From the NCBI GenBank assembly GCA_036971475.1, contig JBAIZL010000003.1:84538542-84602541 (forward strand): 64,000 nucleotides of DNA, written 5' to 3'. This DNA comes from Prosapia bicincta (taxonomy: Eukaryota > Arthropoda > Insecta > Hemiptera > Cercopidae). The notes under the pieces are model-generated. The model saw only the letters and a list, made by a program, of their open reading frames with translations. It was not told the origin of the DNA and made no database searches. Within the stretch, counting starts at the first letter, position 1; every line of letters starts with the position of its first letter. Both the position numbers and the translations under genes were made by a program. Of this stretch, positions 44,166 through 55,830 are shown piece by piece.

Positions 44166-45479
44166 TACGAGATGTCATACACTTAATATTTTTCGCACTA
44201 CGATACTTATAATTGTACATATAATTACACCAACAATTAAGAATAGACGGACTTTTATTTTCAGTTTGTATTTAAAAACTACCTACAAAATTGAAAACAT
44301 TTAACAGCGATTATTGAAAACATAATACTTCATATTGTTGAATTAAGTTGATGAAAAAAAACGTTAATACGGAATACTTCTATTAGAATTACAGTAAAAC
44401 ACTGTAACTTTGCAGTATCAATGTTATAAAATTAATGAATTATAAAGAAATTTATAGGAATGATATTTTATATTGTAAAAAAAATAGAATTATTACATAA
44501 ATACTAGTGATATACCAAAAAGTAATATGAAAATTGAAATTAATGTAACCTATCGATATATCACAACACAAACGTGGGGGGGGGGGTCTTGTAAACATCA
44601 CGTTGCAGTAACTTAAGCATCAGAGCCATACGTTGTCAGCATTATTTATGGTATTTATAAAAGTGTATTATCTCGTAGGGTGAATTCTGTTTTTGTTATT
44701 GGAGCCAGGGAAATATTTAAAACTTCCATTTCATTTCGAATGCCAAGGATTAATAAAGCTATTTTATAGAATACCAAAGTATTTTAAATGTTAATTTGCT
44801 TAGCCAAGGAAAAGACAATTTAACAATGGCGTTGACAAAAAAATTGTTTAAAAAATTAAAATTTGCGTTACAAATTTTTTTTTGGAATGCCAAGGATTAT
44901 AAAAACGACTCTACTGTAAACAAAATATTTTAAAATGTGAATTTGCTCAGCCAACCAAAAGATAATTTATGAATAGGCTATATTTACTTTTCACTTTACA
45001 ATCTAAACAAGAAAGGAATTATAACTCAACACCCTTGTTATAACCGGCATTTAATGTAAACATAAATTGTAATTAGGTTTATGAGTGAATTTTGTAATTT
45101 TATAACCACTTTTCTCTTTACACTATCATTTTACAAAATTTTTTCACATAAGTTACAACCTATCCCCATTGTTGAATATTGAAAAAGTTATTGCTCAAAC
45201 ATATTTGTTAGATTTGGTATTTTGAAAACTTTATATAATTTGAAATTTGTAGTTGCCTCCCATGTCTTGCAGAATGGAAAGAAAATTAATTATATTTGAT
45301 TAAAAACTGTCATAACATTTTAACTCATATCAATTTTCACATATCTCAATAAAAAAAACCAATTGTGTTATTTTATTCTTTCTTTAGCTTGAGTTGCTAG
45401 CTCTACACATAAAAATATATTAGTCACACTTACCTTTAGAAGCACATATTATTTTTTTGTTCAATGAGAAAGCCTGTTC

Positions 45480-46290
45480 TTGTAGATATTTACTATTGTC
45501 CGTTGAAATGCAGTAGCTCGACACCATACGATATATTTGGAAATTGTTCAAAACCACCAAATTGGACGATACCCACAAGAATTTCTTTTTAATTGAAGTA
45601 GGAAAGTTACTTTTTTTCAATTTAAAGTGGGGTAATAAATTCAGCGCGGATGTAGAAGTTGTGAATTAGCGGGGAGCGATACTTACCTCACAGTGCTGCG
45701 CACAAGGTTGTACGCATTGTCCGCGGTACGTCACGCAACCTTACGTGTGTAGATATTTGAGAAACAACTTCTCCAGTTAGGATAGATTTGGTTTTAAATT
45801 TATACAATACTGTATACCTATATTAAAATATACCGAAAAAGTGTCAAGTCAGGTTAGATTTGGTTTTAATTTTATACATTGAAATTCAGTTGTAAAATCA
45901 AGAAGCATTTGTATAACACTGCGCCTATTCACAACTTCACTTAATTTGTATACATATATTTAAATATACTTATAAAGTCTTCAGGTAGGATAGATTTGGT
46001 TTTAAATTTATACAATACTGTATACTTATATTAAAATATACCTAAAAAGTGTCGTCAGGTTAGATTTGGTTTTAATTTTATACATTGAAATACAGTTGTA
46101 ACATCACGGCGCATTTGTATCACTCCGCGCCTATTCACAACTTCTACATTCGCGCTGAATTTTGTACGCTACTTTAAATTGAAAAAAGTAACTTTCCGAG
46201 GTTAATTTAAAAAAAATTCTTGTGGATATCATCCTATTTGGTGGTGTTAAACCATTTCCCAAAATATCGTATGACGCCGAGCTTCTTTAT
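45480..46290. repeat. Inverted repeat pair around a tandem motif block
   Basis: The stretch 45,500-45,690 matches the reverse complement of 46,110-46,285, with shared blocks such as ACCACCAAATTGGACGATA, AAGTTACTTTTTTTCAATTTAAA and GCGCGGATGTAGAAGTTGTGAAT. A third, partial copy lies near 43,370. The pair brackets the tandem block at 45,775-46,085, so this may be a foldback element. Confidence 0.65.
45775..46085 (+). repeat. Tandem motif block near right exon 1
   Basis: Four spaced copies of a GGTTAGATTTGGTTTTAATT-like motif at about 45,777, 45,850, 45,982 and 46,056, each followed by TTTATACA and separated by TATATTAAAATATACC-like spacers. Confidence 0.7.
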
Positions 46291-46667
46291 TTTTACCAAC
46301 CCTTTTACTCAAATTTATATTTTATCTATTATTTTATACATTTTTAATATTTCAACAAAAACTTAAGCCTTTTTTAGCAAAATTAACATTCTTTAAAGGA
46401 TGTAAACATTGAGCATCATACGTAATAGCAGGGCATCATTACTTCTAACATTAAAATAAATTTATAACTATTGTCTACTGTGTAATTTATAATAATATTT
46501 TTAATAAAATTATTTTTTGTGCTTAAAATGTTGTAAAAACTTATCTATACCACTTCCTCTCACATGCTCTTATATTCCTAGCGTAAGGTTTGCATCGTAA
46601 ATTTTTCGAATATTCATTTATTTAAGAAAGTTTATACCATTTAAATGTGATGTTTTAGAATTCAGTT

Positions 46668-46918
46668 ATGAATAAATCAATATTTTTGAATACAATCAAA
46701 GAAGAAAAAGTAGAAACAAAGCAAGAGGAGGCAAGTTGTGAGTATGAAGAAGAAGGATACTTGCTTAATGGTGCCAAAGAAAATGTACCAAATATTGAAT
46801 TACAAGTGGATTACGATACATTATTATTTAAAAAAAGGGAAGGTGTGGATTATAGTGATCAACAAAGATTGACAAGCTTTACCTTTGTTAAATCCGAACT
46901 TGAAGTAGATAATGAATG
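46668..46918 (+). CDS. Zinc-finger gene exon 1 (right copy)
   Basis: Mirror copy of 40,520-40,770 with an intact ATG, an open frame and a GTAAGC donor. It differs from the left copy by two silent changes, so the 83-residue acidic N-terminus is unchanged. The conserved protein against visibly diverged flanks argues that both copies were functional after the duplication. Confidence 0.82.
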
Positions 46919-48404
46919 GTAAGCATATTAAACTATGTGTATATAGCTTATCTAATTGAGTGTATGTTTTTGTATATAAAATATAAATGTGTTTTTAAAC
47001 TATGTCCCTTATGGATTTGTAGCTGCTAAAGCTTGTGTTCTGCACTAGCATAGACCACTTATTTTTCATAATAGAGAATAATTCTGACTTCTCACAATTA
47101 CTTATAGTCTTTTGTCTGATATCTAACTATTCCCATTATATTCCCAATAACTATCTAACATAATAATGAACTCAAATAAAATTTTTGAAAAAAACATGTT
47201 TTTAAAGTACTCTATTAAAACTTCCTAATTAAGAGTATTATCGGAGAAAAAATGTGATGAACCATGAGCGTGGTATTGACATAGTACACAGTGCGACGAT
47301 CTGGCAGCTACTGGCCGTACGTACATGCAGCGAGATCTTCATATATTAGCTAAAGAGTTGTTACTAAGGAGTAACAGTTTTTAACAAAACAGTATTTTTT
47401 TAATTCGTTGGCAATATCTTTTCAGGTTGAACCAGTGAACTCAGAAAAGTACACCGACATTTGGTCACACTCAGTCATGACTCGTCATGAGAGGTTCAAG
47501 TTTTTTACTGCGCCATACTGTACACGATATAGTTTGGTGGACTTCTGAGCTCTCTGAGTGGAACACAACAAAACCAGAATGTGTTGTGAAGAGTGTTACA
47601 TAGTTTAGGGATGGCCCCTTCCTGACATAACAGAATTATCTTAGTCCCTCTTATTTCTCTGAGAAATCAGTGGTTTATTTTAACGGTTTGATATATTCGT
47701 ATGGCTCTGTAGGCATCTCTAACGCTAATGTGGGACATTTGGTGTCACAGTTATTCAAGGCCAATGTCAAAATACAGTTCAGACCCTGGTTTATTCTTTC
47801 GTAGCACTGCGGTAGTTATTGTTTCTTATGACTACGTTCTACTAGCCTTACTCTAAATGACATTTATTGCAAAAGATGTAAATGTGTCACAAGTGATGGG
47901 TGTGTTGTAAATATTCTGTACTGTATATGAAACTTAAATGTAAACATATTTTGTCTCTGATACAATAATATTTATGTAGCCGGTATAAGCAATCTGTGTA
48001 GCATGACCAATCAATTTGGGTATTTGTTTATATAAGCCTTAGTATGGAATTTCTGTTTCACATAATGATTTTTGTGGTATAAACTGACTGGCTCATATAT
48101 GCCCCATCTCAAAAAAACACTAAAAACAACATACAACATGCCCTCAACAAATATACATTTAGAGTTTTTATGTAGTGTAATAATTTATTGCACTTTTAGT
48201 CTGTAATGAAAGTCAGGCCCACAATAACACGGTCTGTGTGTAAATATAGAATTCTTACCGCTTGTCTCTCTTGAAAAACCAGATACGCGTCGCCATGTAG
48301 TGAACATGTTAGAAAATATTTTAAAAAGTTATACTTATAAGCTGTATTAACAATATTAATTCACATCTTTACAATCATAATAGACAATTTCACATAGATC
48401 ATCA

Positions 48405-48406
<2 letters not shown>
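46919..48406. other. Intron 1 of the right copy, non-coding
   Basis: Mirror of 38,771-40,519 without the palindromic tail insert. No gene was recognised. Confidence 0.55.

Positions 48407-48452
<46 letters not shown>
48407..48452. repeat. (TA)n microsatellite, empty site for the left-arm tail palindrome
   Basis: An uninterrupted TA tract at the position where the left arm carries the 38,487-38,676 palindrome. Confidence 0.85.
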
Positions 48453-48456
<4 letters not shown>

Positions 48457-48938
48457 CATTAGGTTAAGTTGCATACTGATTACTTTAATATATTTAATGT
48501 TTTGTTTCCATCAAATTAATAAAAAAATGTTTAATATTGATCATACCTTGGCAATCACTTAAACTCATTTGGCTTATTTACAAAATTTAAACATAATTCG
48601 GCTTTATCTTTTGAAAATAAATAGATTTTGAAAAACATAAATACAAAGTTACTTAATTAATTTTACACACACATTTTCACCTTGTTATTACATTTTGAAT
48701 AGTAAATTTTCATAATTATAATAGTCATCCAGAACAAAGAGATATTAACAGTTGCAACCCATGACACATGTAATATATGTAATAAATGTAATATAACCTA
48801 TCATTCCTATACTTACAGGATTCATAATTATCTATCATCAAAACTATCACTATCATTGTCACTACTATTCAATTTACATTACAAAAATCCTATCAGAAAT
48901 GTCTTTCTCTCTTGATGTGACAGTTTGCAAACTCTTAG

Positions 48939-49130
48939 TTATGTCAAACAGTGTCCAGTTTCAGTTAATGTTTCTTTGTCACTATCTTTATTTTTCAACT
49001 TAATATGGCCTTTCAAGCTCATACCAAAGGGATCTGTGCTATTAATGTAATTGTACAGATTCACTATGATTCTGATAAATTTTACAGTAGGTAATGAGCT
49101 TTTGAACTCAGAATATTGTTTAGCACACAA
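48939..49130 (-). pseudogene. P-element/THAP9-like transposase fragment (mirror copy)
   Basis: Mirror of 37,567-37,758, with a few amino-acid changes and no stop gained. Same caveats on family assignment. A hydrophobic 76-codon frame nearby (49,396-49,626, mirror 37,072-37,302) matches nothing I recognise and is not called a gene. Confidence 0.45.
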
Positions 49131-50344
49131 AAAACTCCAGCAACAATTTATTACACAATTTTAACCATTTGGCATTTTAAACATGTAAAGAGAATCCATT
49201 ACTACACAAATATCATATTAACTTTTGCCATCAAGCTTAAAATAGGAGAACCACAACCTAAAATTTTCAATGCACTTAGAATATTTATTACTAACACCAT
49301 GGAATGTTACACTATGTACATTTATACCAAGCTTAACACTTTCAAGCCTACCCTGAGTGTAGGTTAGGCAAACTTCTAACATTCGCAGTTGATGCATGAG
49401 TATAGCCCTGGGTTCCTTGTTTATTTCCTTAGCAACATATTGTTGGTTTATTGTCAGGTTTCAGGTATTTCATTTGTCAACATTGATTATTCAACTTTAC
49501 TGTCTAGCAAGCAACTATTTTTGTTCGTCATCTGGTGCATATTTTATTAGTGCTAGTGGTTTGTGTTTCGAGTTTGTTGTTGTTGCTGTAAGTTTTACCT
49601 TTCCGTTATTTATTTTTAATTTTTAGTGATAATGTGTAAAGATATTGATAAAATGGCTGTTGGTTTTGACACCTAGTTAATTGAGGACAAATTAATTTAA
49701 ATATTACTTAGTCTTTCTCTCGGAGGACCACCCGTTCTAGGTACAATGGGAAAGTAATTAAATTATAGCAATAACCTTGAGTTACAAAATAAATGTTTAG
49801 AATGAGATTAGCACTAAACCTTATCCATGTAATGCTTACCTAGATCTGCATACACTAGTCTTTCATTGTCATTTAAGGTAGATCAGAGAACCATCTTGCG
49901 TCTTGGACTGTGAAACAGTTAAATAGCTGTTTTATAGGTTCAAACATAAGATTCAGATTCTAAAGCTGAAATAGGTTATGTTCCGTCCTGAACAGTGGCT
50001 TAAGACACTTTAGGAAGTGATTTAATTTGAGATACATTTATGTTATTTTTAGTCTTTGACATGTAAACTGATCGAACCTTTAATAAAGGTTTAATTGACA
50101 TAATCTTTATTGATGAACTAAATGCAAATGTTTTTGTGAAAGTAATACAATATGTTTTGTAGTTATATAGGCATATATTTCTAAATTGCCATTTTCCTTT
50201 AGTTATAAACGATTTATAACATGTAATAAATTCACATTAACTTGTAATTTCATTCCAAAATTAAATATATGAGTAGGGAAGTGCAGGGATGTACAACAGT
50301 GTGGCTATTTTAATTTTTTTTACATTTTAATTCTGAAGTTACTA

Positions 50345-51190
50345 TCATTACATCACCTTATAAAACTTATATAAAACACCTTATAAAAAATATATGCAAT
50401 AAATTCACACAAAAACCTAACCTCAACACAAAACTACAACCGGAACACAAAAATAATAAAAATAAAAAGATCTACCTAATATATAAATACACCAATAACA
50501 AAATAGAAAAAATAACAAATATATACAACAAAGAATACTACACTCCAACATACAAACCAAACAACAAAATAATACAATATCTTAATAACACAAACCACAA
50601 AACAAAACAAATTCAGAAAAACATAACCTATCAGGAATTTTCGAATTACATGTAACAACTGTAACGCATTTTACATAGGGAAAACAACCAGATCATTTAA
50701 AATAAGATTTGAAGAACATTACAGAGCATTCAAAAACAAAAATTCAAAAGTATCAAATGTTGCAGCACACCTAATATCACATAAACATGAAATAACAAAT
50801 TACGAAAATAACCTAACCATACTTGAAATAAATAAAAACCCAATAGAACTAAACTCACTAGAAAAATACCACATTTATAAAACATACACAACAATTTAAT
50901 GAATCTACAAACAACATATACAGAAGACATACTATTCAAAAACATAATACACAAAACTCAAGAGGTTGTATATGACGTCAACAATTACCAACAAGACGGA
51001 CCGAACATCCGCACCAGAAAAAATGAGAAAAAGTAATCAGCGATTCGACAATGGTCAAGTGACCGAAAGGCGCCTCATCACTCAAGGTAAAATCATTGCA
51101 CTTAATAGGTGGATAAAATTACTTACAATAGTAATATATTCATAAAGTCAGTGCAACGGAAAAACAATGGATAACGTAAAATATCAAGTT
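50345..51190 (+). mobile_element. Penelope-like element, 5'-truncated (right-arm insertion)
   Basis: The plus-strand 3' half of a Penelope-like element of the same family as 62,884-64,000. It begins within the region after the reverse transcriptase, contains the GIY-YIG nuclease part (ITCNNCNAFYIGKTTRSF, then KIRFEEHYRAFKNKNSK) ending at a TAA at 50,897-50,899, and a 3' tail with the hairpin motif at 51,040-51,090. Relative to the left arm it replaces about 180 bases (36,190-36,370), so insertion came with a target deletion. Upstream coding sequence is frame-broken. Confidence 0.85.
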
Positions 51191-51828
51191 ATTTATTTAT
51201 ACTACATAAGCACTCTAGACATGTGATTGTTGAATATATATTTTTGTGTTAGCAGTTTTTAGTGTTTTTGGGTTGGCGCATATATCAGCTGGCCGGTCTA
51301 TAGCATGATAATCTTATAGATCAAGTGACCCACTAGCCAGAGATCGGGTTTAGAGCCACCTTTAAAACTGTTTCTTAGTTAATACATTATAAAATTTTCA
51401 ATTTCGAATCACGGCTACTTGTAGGCAGAGCTTCTCCTGTTCCTTCTTTGGCTAGATTTGAGTTTTAGCCACGGACCAGCATCTTAGAGTTTCCTGTTCT
51501 GGATCTCCTTAAGAAACCTTCTGCTCGCCACGAGAGTTTCTTTCCATTTCCCCCCATTCAGTTAATATTATAGTTTCATTTAAAGACAAACATGGAGTTC
51601 TATAGGTAAATTGTAATTGAATGACTTATTGTAATCTTCTCTTTGCTTATGGTTATCGTTTAATTTGATATGAAATACAATATGCATTCACAAGCAGAGA
51701 CCAAACAAAATTGCTTCGAAGAACTTATTTCTCATAATCTGATTTAGTATAAGCAGTAAATTAAAAATTATAAATTAATTTTTATACTTTGAAAACTTTG
51801 ATTTTTTTATATTTGTATTTTTTTGTAG
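51191..51828. other. Intron 1 of the right copy, non-coding
   Basis: Mirror of 35,556-36,190. No gene was seen. Confidence 0.55.
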
Positions 51829-51886
51829 GTGTGAATCTGCGACATATAACCAAGATCCTTTAAAGATAAACTGCGAAATAGAAACT
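51829..51886 (+). CDS. Zinc-finger gene exon 2 (right copy)
   Basis: 58 bases, identical to 35,498-35,555, with TTTTGTAG acceptor and GTAAGT donor. It joins exon 1 in phase (tryptophan codon) and ends on a codon boundary. Confidence 0.8.
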
Positions 51887-52499
51887 GTAAGTCTTGTAAA
51901 TAATTTGAAATATTTATTATAATGTTTTTTAAAATAAAATTAAAAATTGTTTTCATGCCTAACTAAGGGGCTTTTGGCTTTATACTTTTTCTTGGATTTA
52001 ATAGAAATAAAAATTATTATATAATATTATAAAAAGATAAATGTGATTAACTTTGAAAATTGTGAGATTTGTTTTTAATATTTTATTGTGACATCTCTAT
52101 ACTTGTGTTACAACCATCTAATAATACAAGATATTCATAACAAGGTTGTTCAAGTTTGTAGGAGGTAGAAGGGGGAAAATGTTTACATCTTCTGTTTGAA
52201 TATTTGTTTGGGACACAGTGGTTAATAGATGATGCATAAGCATCTCATATTATTACAGATTACAAGGCCACTAATTGGGAAAAGAGGAAATTTTAAGCTT
52301 ATTTGGGAATTATTAGAATCGGGAAAATTCTGGGGTATACTGGAATTTGACAATTCCATTTCGGTTTTGGATATTTTTTGGAAACTTTGAAATTTTGATT
52401 TTAAATTTAATTTAATTTGGTTACCGAATTTAAAATCATGCTCATTTATCCAGCATCATCATGAGGATGCATGAGGGGGTAACGTCTCTCAGTGGCTAT
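51887..52499. other. Intron 2 sequence up to the deletion junction
   Basis: Mirror of 34,883-35,497. It stops at about 52,499, where the sequence jumps into the hAT element. Confidence 0.6.
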
Positions 52500-53656
52500 A
52501 AGTATGCAAAAACTAAAATCAATGGTTAGGATTTCTTCCATGATTTCTTTCATGATTAAAAATGAACAAGATTGGGGTTTTTAAAGCTAGATTGGAAAAT
52601 CTGAAGGAGCTAGGTGTGTTGACATGTACATTGAGGAAATCAGTTACCTCTTTTCTCAAATTAAAGAATCTGTTTAAGCAGTTTCCCTTGCTTAACCAGC
52701 GTGAATAGTGTTAAATTACCATACAATGTGTCTAGTTCTGGAAAAATCATGAATTTTCTATGGGTCAACGACCAGTCGTCCCTTTCATATTTACAGATTC
52801 ATAACAGTTTTCATAGTATCTTCCATTTCCAGAGTCTCTCTGTATAAGGCTTCCAGGTGTATAATACAATGCAATGGTGGACAGTTGATTCCAGCCTTTC
52901 TCAGTAAGCCAACTATGCCTCGATGAGAGCCAACTATAGCTTTAGCGCCATCTGTTACAGTAGTCGACAGAATATTCAGCTGTAGTCCACAGCTATTCAT
53001 TACTTTCATATGTGCAACAAAAATGACCTCTGGTAGTATCAATGACTGTAATGCCAACAACTCTTCATTGATTGTAAAATTCTTGTCCACAATTGTGTTA
53101 AAACTTAACAACTGTGCAGTATCTGTTAAATCTGTGGATTAATCCAATGCCAGAGAAATTTAAATAGAACTATAAATAATACCCTTAATGTAATTGATAG
53201 ACGGTTACTTATTTCTTCAACCCCTCTAGTGACAGTCTGTTATGAAAATGAAACATTTTGAAGTCATTAGAGTGTTTTCATCACCAAAGTCCGACCCTTT
53301 GTACTTGCTAGCATGGTGTGTACTGTAACGACAATTGAGGTTATATTCATTTTGCACATACAGTAAAACTAAAAACACTAAAACACTGAGGTTAATCGGC
53401 CTTGTTATTTACAAAAAGTATTCTGTTTCCCACTTGTCCTAAAAAAAATTGTTTTCTTCTGACACTTCCATTCTTGACTTATTGTAAAATAAACTGAATC
53501 ACTTCCAAACAAAATGCAACGATAAGTAACAGACAGGCTAACATTGACAAAACGGCATGTATAACACGACTGGACGGGGATGTGAAAAGCAAGCGGAACA
53601 GATTGCACCTTTACCTGCCCACTTACTAGGGGTAAAAGCGGTGTTCAACCTATGCC
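52500..53656 (-). mobile_element. hAT element, 3'-truncated mirror copy
   Basis: Mirror of 16,395-17,542. The catalytic-domain piece (52,791-53,111) is open and differs by several residues. The C-terminal block and the conserved 3' terminus are missing. The TTATAGAC target sequence is kept at 53,657-53,664. Confidence 0.85.
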
Positions 53657-53664
53657 TTATAGAC

Positions 53665-54163
53665 AAACAAATCACAGCATATATATAGTATGTTAAAAAA
53701 CATCCAGAAGAAGATATCAATTGGTTGCATATTGCTTGGAAACAGTTATAGTAGCTGTTATAGCCAGTAAGTAGAATATGTTTCTAACCAGCAACATTAT
53801 GGCTTCGCTCTGAGCCTAAATCACCTTTTTCATTATATAATTATGTCATAAAACCTTATTTGTTAATAGTTACATCAACCTAAATGGAGTTAGATCCAAT
53901 ATTTGTAGCAGATACCAAAACTTTGGCCTACAGGTATTATATTTTCAAAATAAAATCAAAACCTTATAGGTAAACGTTTTGAAAATAATATACTTTTACT
54001 TTTTAAAACGTTTGTTATGATTATAAATGATTTTAATAAGAATATCAATAACAAATATATAAGCATGAATAAATAATGACAAGTGTTTGTTGTTGTTATA
54101 CTTAATATTTTATTGTTTATTCATTCAAAATAATATTTATAATTTTTGTTCTACGCATTTCAG
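53665..54163. other. Intron 2 of the right copy, non-coding
   Basis: Mirror of 15,901-16,386. No gene was seen. Confidence 0.55.
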
Positions 54164-54233
54164 ATAGTTGAACCTGAGCCTAAAGATTATTTACCTATAT
54201 CAGAAGCCGTGCCTACTAACTTGGATAATATTC
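54164..54233 (+). CDS. Zinc-finger gene exon 3 (right copy)
   Basis: 70 bases with GCATTTCAG acceptor and GTAAGT donor, encoding IVEPEPKDYLPISEAVPTNL plus DNI. Four residues differ from the left copy (H/Y, S/P, M/V, F/L). No matching finger exon follows within the window, because the palindrome ends near 62,385, before the mirror position of the finger exon would be reached. Confidence 0.78.
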
Positions 54234-54874
54234 GTAAGTTTTATTAACTCTTTCTGTCCATATTATATTAGAATAAATCTGCAATCATATTTAGGCCATC
54301 AGATTTTTTTTTAATAGTAATTTTTATATGATGGCTCATCACTAAAAGAAAATCATTATAAACAATGTAGTTGATCTTCACTTTGTGAAGAAATGTTAAT
54401 GAAGCCTGATATTAGCATAATATCTATAGGAAAATGAAATTTATAAACAAGTGTAAAATAAAAAGACCAACATCTTTTATATTAAAATCTCATTATAACA
54501 TTTAATTATGAATATACTTTATTACTTCTTGCTATAAGATCTACTTTTTTCATAAAATAAGGGACACAAGTTTTGTGTAAGCCTTAAATTTAAGGAACGA
54601 AGTAAATTGACCATAAGTATTAGTGTACAAGGTACAGTACTTATTTGTGCAGCAACTACACCACATAAATCGACAGCAGTAAACGCTTTGTTGCTCTTAT
54701 TTTAAATGAATCCGATTGTCTTAGAGCCTGGTGACGTTTAGGTTTCTGAAAATATCTAAGTCATTTAACCATGTAAGAGAGAGTGGGGGTGACAAGGTAT
54801 CTAAGTTTAGTTATAAGTTGTAATTAATCTATTGGTCACCCCAAAATTCAAACGTTTCACATGCAGGATTAAAA

Positions 54875-55541
54875 TATAGTAAATTCCGCTTAATACGATT
54901 TTCAAGGGACCATTGATAAAGAGGGTCTTAAATGGGAAAGCGTCGTATACAGGAATAGAAAATACTGTAATACCAACAAAAGAATACTGTATCTATTCAC
55001 CACTCTAAGTGGTGTATTATTCCCACAAATTCACCAAAACAATGTAGTCATAATTTTAAACAAAAAAACAAATGAAACGATGAGATAAGAATGTATGTAA
55101 CATAGAAATACTAATTTTACAAGGAACCATAAGCTAAATACTGTAGATTATTACTTTACTACTGTAAAGAGTTATTAATTTTCTAGTCGATTAGTATATC
55201 GGGTGGTATATTTTCTTTAAACAATTTTAGATCTTATTTTGTTTTAATGTTTCCAAAGAAGATTTTAAGATCAATGTTGCATTTACTTAATATTTTTGAT
55301 AGTGCCATCTGAAATTTAGGGCACGTTGGTAATGTAACTTCTCAAAAGCAGCCAATGTACTAATTGCTGCAGCAATAATGTTTTATTGTATTTATTTAAT
55401 GTATATAAAATAATGTTTTATATCACATCCGGGTTTAAAGGATGTAGGAGAAGCAGAGAAGGGTAAAAAGAAGATAAGAGGAAATGGATTCATGGTAACT
55501 CCTTCTGTGATAATATTATTGTTTGAACACAAATTTATTAG
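54875..55541. mobile_element. Right-arm-only insert, unidentified
   Basis: About 667 bases absent from the left arm, where the flanks meet near 15,125-15,150. It starts TAGTAAATTCCGCTTAATAC, and the following 75 bases contain inverted CGATTT/GTCGTATAC pieces like the ends of pogo/Tigger-type elements. A matching end on the far side was not found. It is non-coding. Confidence 0.5.
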
Positions 55542-55685
55542 GATGATAAATGAACTTAACACAAAATCCTTTAGGGTGTGTATGTGAGTGTAGATAAGTT
55601 GGACTTCAGAAGAGACATATTAGACCTATTTTAGTGATTAATACTCTCTGTGGTCATTTGTTTAATACAAAAAAAAAAAATGTAA

Positions 55686-55687
55686 TA
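55686..55687. other. Unoccupied mariner target (TA)
   Basis: Flanks of the left-arm mariner meet here at a single TA, giving the pre-insertion site. Confidence 0.85.
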
Positions 55688-55712
55688 GAAAATGTGATTT
55701 AGTAGTAATGAC

Positions 55713-55830
55713 AAGCCACAGACCCTTGATATTTGGGCTGAATATAAATTTTAAACAATAAGGATAAATAGACCACAAATACAACTTTCTAGTTGTTGGA
55801 GGAATCTTGTCTTGCCCACATCAGCTTGAA
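55713..55830 (-). repeat. Dispersed repeat, copy 3 of 3
   Basis: Reverse-orientation copy of 257-380 and mirror of 13,527-13,645. Confidence 0.7.

Larger units (their letters stand above)
40771..46667. other. Spacer between head-to-head gene copies, palindrome centre
   Basis: 5.9 kb separating the two start codons. The outer parts (to about 41,190 and from about 46,310) are still mirror copies. The middle has diverged and is filled with smaller inverted and tandem repeats described separately. Promoters and 5' untranslated exons of both copies presumably lie here, but none can be pinpointed. No protein-coding gene was recognised. Confidence 0.6.

Noticed and set aside
37072..49626. Hydrophobic 76-codon frame conserved in both arms
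   Set aside because: Conservation is explained by the inverted duplication. There are no start context, splice or family clues. It is kept only as a remark.
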